Shown in pieces: positions 50,143 to 60,260 of a stretch of DNA of 64,000 bases. The notes below the pieces were generated by a model. The model searched no databases. It was not told the origin of the DNA and saw only the letters and a list, made by a program, of their open reading frames with translations. Position 1 is the stretch's first letter. Every line of letters starts with the position of its first letter. Source of the DNA: Colias croceus (lineage: Eukaryota > Arthropoda > Insecta > Lepidoptera > Pieridae); contig NC_059537.1 in the NCBI RefSeq assembly GCF_905220415.1, positions 3,943,622 through 4,007,621 on the forward strand, read 5' to 3'. A program made the translations under genes and the position numbers.

Positions 50143-51821
50143 TTACTTTATATAATGTTTATTTAAATAAAACTCAAGATAAATTGCAGACAAATCCTTC
50201 AAATTTACGATCAAATCACAAATGATCTCACGTATATAAATTGCGCATCAAAACGATATCTTCAGAGCCTTGAACGACTATGAGGTTGCGACAGACAGAC
50301 ATTCAGTCGCGCACGCTTTCCACTTATTTGCGATATTATTTATGTGGATTGTTGGTTACACTCTGACACCAATGATTTACATACTTTACGACCAACATGA
50401 ACTACTACTGTTACTTTAAAGTTATTGTTATTTAAATCCGTATTTTCAAACTAACGATTTTAGGTACGTAACCATAGGAAGAAAAATATTAGAGAGCGAG
50501 GTATTAAGTTCCTCAAGTTCAATTCCATAATTATTTTAATAATATATTTCCTACTTTTAAAATGGCTTATAATTACTATTTAAACTAATTACAGTAATTA
50601 TTGACCTATGAATGAAAAGGAATAATTCAGATTCCATTATCATGCTTCACTCAACTATAACTCTCTAACACTTGTGTATGAGAACACAAAAGATTAACTA
50701 GGCGTAGTCTCGACACTAATCGACATCGATATCGACCGAAATCGGTCGGTAACTAACGATTATCATTAACAAATCAGTAACTATAGTATAGACCTAAAAA
50801 ATTTAGTGTTCTTTTTCCAAGAAATTTAGCTTAGTTTTAGGGAATAGATAGTAAATTAAAATTAGTTATATTAATTTTCGCATTATTACAATTGCAATTG
50901 CATATAAAAAAAGCAAATTTTATGCACAAAAAAAACATGGCAGTTAATTTAATTTTAATCAAATTCGATATTTTTTATATCAATCGATTAATTAATGTTC
51001 TATTAATTACATATTCATGGAATCCAAAATTCCATGTATGGCAATCTCTTTATTTACTTTTTTGACATTTGACATCAATCATCAATCATGAAAATAATAT
51101 TTCTATCAAAATAAATATAAATTGTGTGTTTTCAAGAGGATAATTTTTAATTATGTTCTTAAAAGTCCTATAAATCTATTGGATAACAAATATCCTAAGA
51201 AAATATCAATCTGCGTTATGTTTTTATATAGTTAAAGCTATTAGTTTTAGTTTAGTAATATTTTGTTATTTGTGAAGTGCAATAAAATTCTAATCAAAAG
51301 ACTCCAAAAGCTCTACAAGATAATTCTGCTCAATTCGAAGCCTTTTGAGAAATCTTAAAGACATCATAGAAACTGACGGAACTTAAACTAAGGACGGAAC
51401 GGATAATTTGTATCACTTGTATTTTTAGCTTGTATTATTATATTATGTGCATCATTGTATATTTTATTACAGTTAATAAGCAAAGGATGCAATGCAATTG
51501 ATTTAGCGGTTCACGGTTAATATTATTTATGTGTTAAATATAAATATTTAGGTATCTATAAATTTTATATTTTACATATGAACAAGTTACTAGAATTATT
51601 ATGTTGGTGAGGGGTGATGGTTTTGAGCCAAATTTTCAACTACGCTATTATAAACTGTTAAATTAAAATTTTCTAATAAATTTTTTTCGTAATTGGATCG
51701 TTTTATTTTATTTGTATTCATCTGTATAATTTTATTATCATAGAAGTTCAGAAAGAAATTTATCGAATTTTTAGGCTGAATAAATGCAGACAGCAGTAAA
51801 CTATTCTAATATTTATTTAAT

Positions 51822-52006
51822 ACTAGTCGTCCGCCCCGGCTTCGCCCGTGGTACATTTTTCGCAATAAAAGGTAGCCTATGTCCTTTCTCGGGTATCAAA
51901 ATATCTCCATACCAAATTTCATGCAAATTGGTTCAGTAGAATAGGCGTGATTAAGTAACAGACAGACAGACAGAGTTACTTTCGCATTTATAATATTAGT
52001 ATGGAT
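51822..52006 (+). repeat. SINE-like repeat (family D/C chimera)
   Basis: It starts ACTAGTCGTCCGCCCCGGCT as in family C, but the body from 'AAGGTAGCCTATGTCCTTTC' to 'ATAATATTAGTATGGAT' is family D (compare 58795-59010). It carries a GACA run. The composite nature suggests that the GC-rich end is exchanged between families. Confidence 0.75.
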
Positions 52007-52046
52007 AAGTAATATGTACATATCATAAGAGGCTTCTGAACATCTT

Positions 52047-52216
52047 CTTATAATATAAAAATGAATCGCAAAATGTCTTGGTAAGCGCATAACTCGAGAA
52101 CGGCTGAACCGATTTCGATAATTCTTTTTTTATTATATTCCTTGAAGTACGAGGATGGTTCTTATGGAGAGAAAACGTAAACATGTACCACGGGCGAAGC
52201 CGGGGCGGACCGCTAG
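52047..52216 (-). repeat. SINE-like repeat (family C)
   Basis: Inverse of 44916-45090: the plus strand begins CTTATAATATAAAAATGAAT and ends 'CGGGCGAAGCCGGGGCGGAC' then CGCTAGT. It lies 40 bases after another SINE-like copy, so the region has taken successive insertions. Confidence 0.8.
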
Positions 52217-52360
52217 TTTTCAATAACATTTTGAAACCATCTTAAAAATAAAACATTATTTGTGTATTTTATTTTAATTGCAATAACATTAAATAAGAGA
52301 AAAAATTATTGCGTTTAATCATATAGCATCGGAAGTGTGAAATATCTTTTTTATTATAAA

Positions 52361-52697
52361 ACTAGCTTCCGCCCGCGATTCCGTCCGCGCGGAAAAATTA
52401 AGAAAAATTAAGATTTCTTTTTTCTACGTATTTTTCCGGGATAAAAAGTATCCTATTTTATGCCCAGGATAATAAGGTAAAAAGGATAATAATTATAACA
52501 AATTTCATCGAAATCGAACCGTTAGTTTTTATGTGATGCCTTCACATACAGACAGATAGACAGAAAGACAGACAAAATTTTTTTTTAATCACATATCTGG
52601 GTTTGGTATCGATCCAGTAACACCCCCTGCTATTTATTTTTTCAATATTTGCAATGTACAGAATTGACACTTCTACAGATTTATTATATGTATAGAT
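52361..52697 (+). repeat. SINE/LINE-tail-like repeat (family E)
   Basis: It starts ACTAGCTTCCGCCCGCGATT; the body has 'TACGTATTTTTCCGGGATAA', 'GAAATCGAACCGTTAGTTTT' and 'ACCCCCTGCTATTTATTTTT', and ends TATATGTATAGATT. It matches the complement of 20776-21244 except for an internal segment present only there. Confidence 0.78.
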
Positions 52698-53189
52698 TAT
52701 AATAATCTATAATTTTTCCGATATTTTCAACCGTATCTACAAACCCACACAAACCGTAAGGCCCTTCTCCCATTACGATACGCACAGGCGATTCAAGTAT
52801 CCTGCAAGTCTCGGAGACTAGTCGCCGCGGAGTAACTCACATTATCACATACATTTGTATGTAGGCTCGCACACTACGCTATCGGTATCCTACACGTCCG
52901 CGACTAGCATCGCACGACTCACCATGTTGGTCGCTTTTGCGTCACGTCTCCCGCGTATCTCTTCGGTAGAAAAATAAAAATTTCTAATCATCATGAGTTG
53001 TAGTTCTCGTGCGGCTACAAATCTCTACAATTTTTTTTTTTTATTTCAATATATGGATGAATCCAGTACTTCTTACTCTTATGTTGCCGTCTTCTATTTC
53101 TATAAAAAAGAAAAACTGCAAGAGCTTCTTCGTCACTGGAATCGCTGATTGCTCGACATAACGACCTAACTGTTGTTACAATAAATAAA

Positions 53190-53945
53190 TGATTATTATT
53201 ATTTGTTTCTTTTCTTTTATTTCTCCCTTTTCAGGGGTTTGTTTGCTAGGGGCGCGGGCTATTTAGCCAAAAGACCCTATGTAACTTACGGTTCGATTTA
53301 AATATCGGTTACAGTAGTTTCGCTGTCACTAAGAAATTTTCGCACAATACGGCAGGTATTTAATATAGCTGCCTTTTGCATTGTAATGTATGTATTTTTT
53401 GGTAGATCTAGAAGTTTCAGGCTATGGTGTAAATTAGTTGGGATAACTCCCGTACATGACAAAACTATTGGAATAATGTAAACAGTCCTAAGGTTCCATA
53501 TTCGGAGGATTTCTTCTTTTAGTTCGGTGTATTTGTGAAGCTTTTCGCTAATTGATTTTTGTATGTTGTGTGTGTTGGGTACGGTGACGTCAATGAGATA
53601 AGCAGTTTTTGTGATTTTATTTACGAGGGTTATATCTGGTCTATTAAAATGAATAGTTTTATCGGTTAGAATAGCGCGGTCGAAATAGATTTTAGATGTT
53701 GGGCTATCTAATACGGGTTTTGGTTTATAATTGTAATATGGTATAAGCTTTCCTTTATTAAAATTATATTTTACAGCTAACTTTTGATGAAGATAATGAG
53801 CTACCTGGTTGTGTCGATGTGTGTAATCATTTTGTGCTAAACTAGAGCATGCTCCCGTAATGTGCTGTATGGTTTCGGGCTGTCTCTGGCATTTGCGGCA
53901 TCTATCTGTTGGTATATTTTCTTTTAGTATGTATTTTTTGTAATA
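53190..53945 (-). mobile_element. 5'-truncated LINE with restriction-like endonuclease end
   Basis: The minus strand holds the last ~214 codons of a non-LTR retrotransposon polyprotein, a 3' untranslated stretch, and a terminal run of AAT/TAA repeats near 53190-53205. Termination in short TAA-type repeats resembles the R4/Dong group. 5' truncation is the usual outcome of incomplete target-primed reverse transcription. Confidence 0.75.
53298..53940 (-). pseudogene. LINE polyprotein C-terminal fragment (CCHC and RPD..D endonuclease)
   Basis: Read on the minus strand from about 53939 to the TAA at 53298. It has no start codon and stops lie just upstream, so it is a remnant. Visible in order: KYILKENIPTDRCRKCQ; a zinc motif C-x2-C-x8-H-x4-C (CRKCQ…QHITGAC); then HFNRPDITLVNKITKTAYLI followed by DVTVPNTHNIQKS; then EEILRIWNLRTVYIIPIVLS. 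The R-P-D-x14-D spacing after a CCHC knuckle is the hallmark of the restriction-like endonuclease of R2/R4/Dong-type LINEs, which cuts the target for reverse transcription. The frame is uninterrupted over ~214 codons, so the insertion is not ancient, but it cannot encode an active enzyme because the reverse transcriptase is missing. Confidence 0.85.
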
Positions 53946-54825
53946 TTATTATATAACGTCCGCCCACAAAAACGAGGCACAATAATGATGAATTTAGTCA
54001 TTTTTCAGTTGCATAATATGCGATCATCGGGTAGCGAGCAAATATCTTACTAGTATTCTACTCGAGTATCGTACCTATTCTAGAAGTATCGTAAATCGTA
54101 ATGGGAGAAGGGCTTTAGTTATCGAGATTGTCGAGATCAAAACGTCGGTATCATAACGATTGACAATGTCAAAGAATAATTTGTTTTGACAACATTCGAA
54201 TGTGTTGCAAAGAAATGATTTTCCAAATCCATGAAATCTATATTTTATTTATTGTTCATATATTTACGGAATTGAAATAATAATGTTATTAATTTAGATA
54301 AAAATGCATTACTACAAGGCTATTATTATATAAATATTTTGACGCATAACGGAGAGTTTTGTGAAGAATAAAAATTATAAACAAATATGTATCCATTGTA
54401 TGCTTCCATCAAATTGGGGAGAGGTATTAAGCGACATCATTTTCATTGCTGAAGACGGGTCTATAAATTAGTTGTCGGTAATTACCGACTAATTTGTACA
54501 GACTACCGGTACCACACGTGTTAACATTGACCTTCTCAAGACAATGTCAAAAATCTGAGTCAATCACTTAACAGTCGGTTCATGTATGGGAAATAACGTT
54601 TACACCCAAATAATGCATGCATAATGGATCATTTGACAAGAAAATTAAGGCTTATGAGCTTAGGATGCTAATAAAAAACCTATGAGCTCATTACAAAATA
54701 ACCCGACTAAAGATCTATAATTACATTGCTGATTATTTTGCGTAGTGGATATTTAGTTTCAAATTAAAATGTAACAATATTTACTTTCTTTTTAATAAGA
54801 ATTAACAGATTTTCGCCTTTCGCCT

Positions 54826-54962
54826 GCTTTGTTTAACAAATCATGTAGGTACTCAACCTTTCCGCGAGATATACTAAAATCTGTATCAAAATCCAATGCG
54901 TAGTTTCAAATATTATGTCTACAGACAGACATCGGGATCGATTTTGTTTTATACGATGCAGA
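54826..54962 (+). repeat. Degraded SINE-like repeat (family B)
   Basis: 'GTATCAAAATCCAATGCGTA' and 'GATTTTGTTTTATACGATG' correspond to the family B body (compare 4558-4743), with many changes and a decayed GC end. An old copy. Confidence 0.55.
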
Positions 54963-55427
54963 TGTAGTAAATATTTCCTGAAGTAATTCAGAGTTCACCC
55001 ATTTGATGACTTATTGGAACCGCTCTCACCCTTTCAAATCCCGCGATTAACGTGCAGAGGTTAGCAGACAATACAGTTTCGCAACCTCTAGCTGACATTT
55101 GGGCATATCCTTGATATTTGAGCGTCGTGTCGGGCGTAGGACGTGTAGGGAAATGTCTAACAACGTGCTTATTAAGTATTCACTTACAATAGGACCTGTT
55201 ATTAAAGGAAATTGTTCATATTTTTTATAACTACTCTACTACTCTCATAATCTCGATGCAGAAGTTTTAGAATTGACAACATTTCAAAATTTTAAGCTAC
55301 TTATTTTAATGAAAACTAGATCAAAAATTATGATACATGTATTTTTTGCATTTTCTAAATATGGAAGTTTTCATTCATCTTTTTGAGTTTTAAAATCATC
55401 TCATTCTAAAATGTCGTAAGCGCCAAA

Positions 55428-56017
55428 TGACGTCGTACATACGGAGGAATACATTTTTTCCTTTGCCACATACCTAGTTTAAATTTAAAAAAAAACTTGA
55501 CAGCTGACATTTTGACACATTTGTCACTTTGAGTCGTCAAGCTTTGTAAATATTGTTATTTGTTATTTGCTGATCCAAATTTTAAACAAAAGAAACTTAT
55601 TCACAAGTACTGATGATTATGACTTTATGCAGGATTTGTTAAGGGGTGCTGAAAATTTATGGGAAACAAATATACTATCCCAAAAACGTTGGAAAGTGTT
55701 AAATAAATACAACTTTTAGTAAGTAAACAAAGTCTTTTATTTCAAGAAAATTATGAACACTATAGGCACTATTTGTATAATATAAATGAATTGGTCCAAC
55801 TCCAATCGAACAAACATCACGCTAATGAGATTAAATTAGAAAACCAAAACACAATAACACGATTTAAAAGTTTGTTTACATGAATAATTCACAAAAATGA
55901 CATTAATATGAAATTTGACACATGCCATACCCTGTAAATGTCAGTGATAGTTTTTTTTTTTTACCTTTTTTAAATTAGGCTAAGGCGCATTTTTATTCCT
56001 CCGTATGTATGACGTCA
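55428..56017. mobile_element. 574-bp inverted-repeat element with 8-bp target duplication
   Basis: Outward ends TACATACGGAGGAATA (55436) and its complement TATTCCTCCGTATGTA (to 56009) form 16-bp terminal inverted repeats. They are flanked by TGACGTCG and TGACGTCA, an 8-bp direct repeat with one mismatch. Eight-base duplications are typical of hAT- or P-type DNA transposons. The interior has an open stretch with one coding-like segment (described in the findings) followed by an AATAAA-like signal. No transposase was recognised. Confidence 0.7.
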
Positions 56018-56416
56018 TCATCACATTTATCGTTTTTATTTAATTTCTCTTAAAATATGCGATTAAAAAATGAAATAATTTTTTTTCTGTAATCGCAAGA
56101 GCAAAATAAAGAAACGGTTTTTTTCTTTCATGGCCTTATAAAAAATGAAATGTTGTCAATTGAGTAGCTAACATTTTATTTAGTACAATGTTTAAATATA
56201 ATATGTTATACTAACTCTTTTTCTCATCTTTTGTTCGAGGTTTTTCTTCTATTCTTTTTTCCCTTTTATTTTAAATTCACTCAAAGATTTCATTGTGCAT
56301 TATAATATATAATACCTAAGTACATAATACTACTAACACTTTTTTAGATATCCCTTTGTATTTAACTTGTCTTCATCATAAACATAATAAAGGCACCAAC
56401 ACATTTACCATTCCAG

Positions 56417-56706
56417 ACGACCCCTACTACTGCGGTCTGCGCGCACGCGTGCCCAACTTCGTGAAAACGGGCAAGCACGTGCTCCCGGCTATGACGGAAC
56501 GGCTCTCGCTGAAGGAGCCCGCGCCGGTGCCCAGCAAGCGGTACAGCGTGCACGCGCCGTTGCCGCACTTCGCGCCGCTGTGGGCCGCGCGCTCGTACGA
56601 CAACGGAATCGGTGCGTACGGTGTGCACAAGCCGGCACTCATGTCGCAATTCTACCCCGACAGGGAGCGGCAACGTCGCCCGCTGCGCATCCACCAGCCG
56701 CGCTAG
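56417..56706 (+). CDS. exp: Expansion-like protein, exon 7 (C-terminus A, with internal donor)
   Basis: Acceptor ATTCCAG; the first two bases complete an Asp codon. It reads DDPYYCGLRARVPNFVKTGK, HVLPAMTERLSLKEPAPVPS and KRYSVHAPLPHFAPLWAARS, and ends in the basic tail RERQRRPLRIHQPR with TAG at 56704-56706. The exon is strikingly GC-rich up to the stop, which supports coding to that point. An internal GTGCGT donor after 56611 (…SYDNGI) is in the right phase for exon 8 and would replace the last 31 residues. The Pro-, Arg- and Tyr-rich composition suggests a disordered interaction region. No known domain was recognised. Confidence 0.88.
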
Positions 56707-58794
56707 GCGCTAGCTCCCGGTATTTATGTTTATGTTCGCTTCGCTTCGCACGCCTGTCGCATGGGCTACTCACTTCACTTGCGAGACATTTAATAAGGGT
56801 TGTGTTGGATTTTGGTTGGACTAGATGAGATAATAATTTATTGGTCCATTTGAAATGTTGACAATGGTATTATTGCATCAATCTGCTCGCTTCTATTTCA
56901 TACAAAAGTAGATATTTTTTATAATTAAATAATTTCATTTATAATAATTTCGTTTTTTTGGTATTCAGATGTTAAATTGAACTGCAATCCACCTCGGATA
57001 ATATATTGGGATAATTCTCCTCAGATTATTTTCGAGTATTTTAGAGTTAAACCACAACTCTCTTTATATCTTGACTCTAGTCCTTCCTATCTCAAATACT
57101 TCAAACTCACAAAAATCCTTTATTTTCTTAACAGCAAAACGGTTAAATGTCTCTACTAAATCGACCATTCTAGTCTTGTTTCACCTCTTAGTTTTTCAGT
57201 TTATCATTACAGCCGGGAGCAGCGAAGTGCCGACCATTCGCTGCTACAAGCAAGCTTTGCTTCGAATGTTAGATAAGTCAATGTTGATCTCGTTGTGATC
57301 AACATGAGGTTGCTATGATATTTTATAGCAGTATTATTTCCAATGTAGGAAAGTGATGGCGCTAGACGACCTATATAGAGCTGTCTTTTTTCTACGCTAG
57401 AAATAATACTGCTTTAAGACGTCATGGTACGGGGGTAGTACGTAGTCACTTGGAGTTTTGTCGATATCATTGGGGCTTCGTATTGAAGCATGTTTTCGAG
57501 CTTGAGTATGTCTATTTATAGTATTGGCACAGATATAATACTATAATATATTTGTATGCGTAAGTATAATTTACTTATTATATCTATGTATTAGCAGATA
57601 CATTATTATGTACTTTATTATGTTTGAAAAATATTTTTTTTCAATTCACCTCGAATTGCTTTTTCAAAGTGATGTTAAATTAATATCCCACTTTTATCCT
57701 CTCTCACATTCGCATGGATCGAGAGAAATTTTCAAATTCCACACCGATAAATTCTACAAAATAAATAAACAAATACGCAAACAGAAATCGTATTTTCGAA
57801 TAAAACGTGTGGAAATATTGAACGTTACATGAGCGTGAGCGTGTAACTCCAACATTACATTTTGCTTTTTCTCGCGACCACACATTATCGAGAAACCCAT
57901 AAAATATGTTAATAGATAATGTGAAACATTTCTATCGAAGTGTACTTTATTTTTTGTCTCAATGTTTATTTTTATTTTAGAATCTGAGAGTTGAGAATCT
58001 GGTATTTAGTAATTTTTTGCACTGCAATAATAATATAGCAAATTAATCATGGAATTTCTAATGATCATTTTTTTTTTATAATGCACACTCACGAATAATA
58101 ATTATTAATATTTTAATATTCACAAAAAACGAATTAATATTTTGAACTTAAAGTATTATAAAAAATGTAACTAATTATACCAATTATTGTTTACGAACAC
58201 TAGTTTTTTCTTTTTATATTCATTTATTTAATTAATTTACATATTGGTAATTATGAAGGCATGCAATTATACTCAATCAATTATGATCTAGTATCAGAGT
58301 TCACTGAGATTGGTATCGAATGAAAATTTGCATGATTCAACTGGATTATCAATCATTTTATATGACCAATTGATTGATTTATATTTTTGGTGAATGAATT
58401 AAATGGTTATTTTCTGACAAATATTTTGGACAATCATTTATTATTGTATTTTTAGTATTCCATATTCTGCATGTTATTATTCATAATATTTGTTGGAAAA
58501 ATGCGGTGGTTTAGGAGGAATTCTAATGATCACATCTAGATATACCTTTTTGATGTTTTCATTTTCTGGCTAAGTATACAAATACTTTAATTGTATAATC
58601 TTTCTCCTTAATATAAGTATGTGGATTATCAACGTTCATTATTATTATTAATAACTTTAATATTCATTGCGATCGGTAGTTTGTTTTTTGAGCAAATTTC
58701 TCGGAATATCAAACAAACCAATCACCATAAACATTTGAGTTATCCGTACAGAATTTACATCGCGAAACTTGATTATTTTATAAATTTATAAAGA

Positions 58795-59010
58795 ACTAGC
58801 TTTCCATCCGCGGCTTCGCCCGCGCAGTCAAAGAAAAACCCGCATAGTTCCCGTTCCCGTGGGATTTCCGGGATAAAACCTATTCTATGTTCTTTCTCGG
58901 GTATCAAAATATCTCTATACCAAATTTCATGCAAATTGGTTCAGTAGTTAAGTCGTGATTGAGTAACAGACAGACAGAGTTACTTTCGCATTTATAATAT
59001 TAGTATGGAT
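58795..59010 (-). repeat. SINE-like repeat, full body (family D)
   Basis: On the plus strand ACTAGCTTTCCATCCGCGGC, then 'CAGTCAAAGAAAAACCCGC', 'GGGATTTCCGGGATAAAAC', 'CCAAATTTCATGCAAATTGG' and a GACA run, ending 'AATATTAGTATGGAT'. It is the clearest full copy of the family. Directly beyond its AT-rich end lies a tRNA-like segment in the same orientation, which could be its 5' head. Confidence 0.82.
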
Positions 59011-59020
59011 AGAAAAAATT

Positions 59021-59092
59021 CTATCACGAGGCGGGACTCGAACCCGCATCCTTTCACGCCAATCCGACCAATTGGTCAGGCGTCCGCCCCAG
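59021..59092 (-). repeat. tRNA-like segment, probable SINE head
   Basis: On the minus strand GCGGGTTCGAGTCCCGC forms a perfect T-arm with a 7-base loop and a consensus RNA polymerase III box B (GGTTCGAGTCC). Upstream is a palindromic GACCAATTGGTC in the D-arm position. The 3' acceptor strand CTCGTGA has no complementary 5' partner at the proper distance, so a functional tRNA is unlikely. Its position immediately 5' of the family D body suggests a tRNA-derived promoter head. Confidence 0.65.
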
Positions 59093-59198
59093 TTTGATAA
59101 AACAAAATAATCAACGCGTGAAAGATTATATATCCAAGTATTTACATACTCAACCAGAAAATGAAAACCACCCATATATAACAATATCCTCCCCGCAG

Positions 59199-59359
59199 AC
59201 GGCGAGCACTACGACCCGTACGCGGTGTACGGGCGGGTCCCGCAGCGCTTCCCGCCGCACGCCGCGCCTCTCCCCCCCCACCCGCACCCGCTCCCGCTCG
59301 CACACGCGCCCCTCGCGCACCCGCACGCGAGGCAGATGTACATTGAGGACTGGGACTGA
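59199..59359 (+). CDS. exp: Expansion-like protein, exon 8 (C-terminus B)
   Basis: The acceptor is CTCCCCGCAG; the exon begins with two bases that complete Asp, as exon 7 does. It reads DGEHYDPYAVYGRVPQRFPP, then a His/Pro/Leu/Ala-rich stretch and the end ARQMYIEDWD, with TGA at 59357-59359. It is in frame with the exon 7 internal donor at 56611 and directly with exon 6. GC content is very high compared with the flanks. It contains a run of eight C residues. The low-complexity His-Pro part makes it hard to judge by composition alone, but the intact frame, the acceptor and the YIEDWD end argue that it is real. Confidence 0.78.
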
Positions 59360-59379
59360 GTGCTCAGTGCGTGTGCTGG

Positions 59380-60260
59380 AATGAGGTACTCGCGCGCACA
59401 CACATACATATACACAGATACACGCGCCCGCATAAACATAGATACGTCATACGCCACATGTCTGTAGGAATTGAGGTACTAGCACACACATACACATGAT
59501 AGATACACGCGTGCGCTTACATAGACTTAGATACGTCATGCCACGTGTCGTCATACTATGTGTACGTAGGGATTACGGTACTCGCGCGTAAAAACACATA
59601 CACGCGCACACACATACAATTACACAGACGCACGCATAAACATAGATACGCCACATGTCTGTACGGATTGAGGTACTCGTGCGCATACATACATGATACA
59701 CGCGCACACATTAACTATGTAACACACACACATAGATATATCATGCCACATGTCTGTTGAGATTGAGGTATTAGCGCGCACTCATAGATAAACACGTGCG
59801 TTTACAGACACAAATACATACGTAAACATACATAGATACGTCATGCTACATGTCAGTAAGAGCGGGATTGCCGTACTCCCGTATATGTCATGCCATACGC
59901 CACTCATAGATAAATACCTAGTTACATACACATTAATACACACGTGAGCTTACATACATTGATACGTCATGACACATGTTTGTTAGAAGTGAGGTATTCG
60001 CGCTCATAGATACACTACACGCGCGCCCGCATACACGTGCGTACAGACATATATCACAAGTATGTAGTGGACTGGTATGAAGGTAGACGCGCTCATACAT
60101 ACATACATAACACACACGCGTGCAGATGCATGGATATGCAGACTGAGACACATATAAAAGACTAAGACTGACGCACAAACATCACATGTCCATCGAGAAC
60201 CAGAATGTCACACACTCAAACACCAATACAAATACTTCTCGTCCATTAAGAACTGGGACT
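59380..60260. repeat. Degenerate minisatellite, about 95-bp units, CA-rich
   Basis: Seven or eight units contain a core like GATACGTCATGCCACATGTC followed by 'TGT..GGATTGAGGTACTCG' and then CA/CATA/CGCG runs. Cores are seen near 59441, 59531, 59646, 59737, 59835, 59961 and 60040. Spacing varies from about 75 to 125 bases. It starts 21 bases after the exon 8 stop and so would lie in the 3' UTR of form B. Open frames across it are artefacts of the repeat. Confidence 0.8.

Larger units (their letters stand above)
52759..54114. mobile_element. Inverted-repeat DNA element interrupted by a LINE fragment
   Basis: The left end AGGCCCTTCTCCCATTACGA (from 52759) recurs inverted at the right end, ATCGTAATGGGAGAAGGGCT (to 54114). 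Both are next to TA, which fits a TA target duplication as in Tc1/mariner-related elements and their MITEs. The interior on both sides is unusually GC-rich for the region but has no transposase frame. The 0.75-kb LINE fragment lies inside, so the original element was about 0.6 kb. Superfamily assignment is tentative. Confidence 0.65.
49484..56416 (+). other. exp: Intron 6 (6.9 kb), repeat-rich
   Basis: From GTAAGA to ATTCCAG. It is the most transposon-loaded intron: a 173-bp inverted-repeat element, three SINE-like copies in a row, a DNA element with a LINE fragment inside, a degraded SINE and a 574-bp inverted-repeat element with 8-bp flanks, each listed separately. The remainder is plain AT-rich DNA. 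Confidence 0.75.
56707..59198 (+). other. exp: Exon 7 3' UTR and/or intron 7
   Basis: Following the stop of form A this stretch is either 3' untranslated sequence or, from 56612, an intron of 2.6 kb for form B ending at CCCCGCAG. It contains a weak candidate exon at 57213-57298, a SINE-like copy at 58795-59010 and a tRNA-like segment at 59021-59092. The rest is AT-rich with no codable frame. Confidence 0.65.
7649..59359 (+). other. exp: Gene span: Expansion-like MH2-domain gene, eight exons
   Basis: Exons at 7649, 25920, 30110, 39063, 45583, 49399, 56417 and 59199 join in frame through GT..AG introns. Three in-frame 3' structures are possible: exon 7 read to its own stop (419 codons in the window), exon 7 spliced at an internal donor to exon 8 (441 codons), or exon 6 joined directly to exon 8 (376 codons). 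Exons 1-4 form an MH2 domain resembling SMADs but lacking the DNA-binding MH1 part in this window. Drosophila Expansion is a cytoplasmic MH2-only protein reported in receptor tyrosine kinase signalling and tracheal tube-size control; I assign the name from recalled similarity, not a search. The true start lies upstream of 7649. Confidence 0.65.

Noticed and set aside
56362..56694. 110-codon frame antisense to exon 7
   Set aside because: Shadow of the GC-rich coding exon on the other strand; the sense frame has matching splice phase and continuity with the upstream exons.
59021..59092. Functional tRNA gene
   Set aside because: Perfect T-arm and box B, but no pairing 5' acceptor strand and no normal anticodon arm; better explained as a SINE head.
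59150..59457. Overlapping minus-strand frames rich in Arg/Val and Cys/Gly over exon 8
   Set aside because: They arise from the GC-rich, low-complexity exon and CA repeats; no splice or start support.
59545..60178. Open frames across the CA-rich array on both strands
   Set aside because: Periodic His/Thr/Tyr or Cys/Val strings produced by the minisatellite repeat, not genes.
59380..60260. CRISPR-like array
   Set aside because: The repeat units are degenerate, variable in spacing and CA-rich in a eukaryotic 3' region; no unique spacers between constant repeats.
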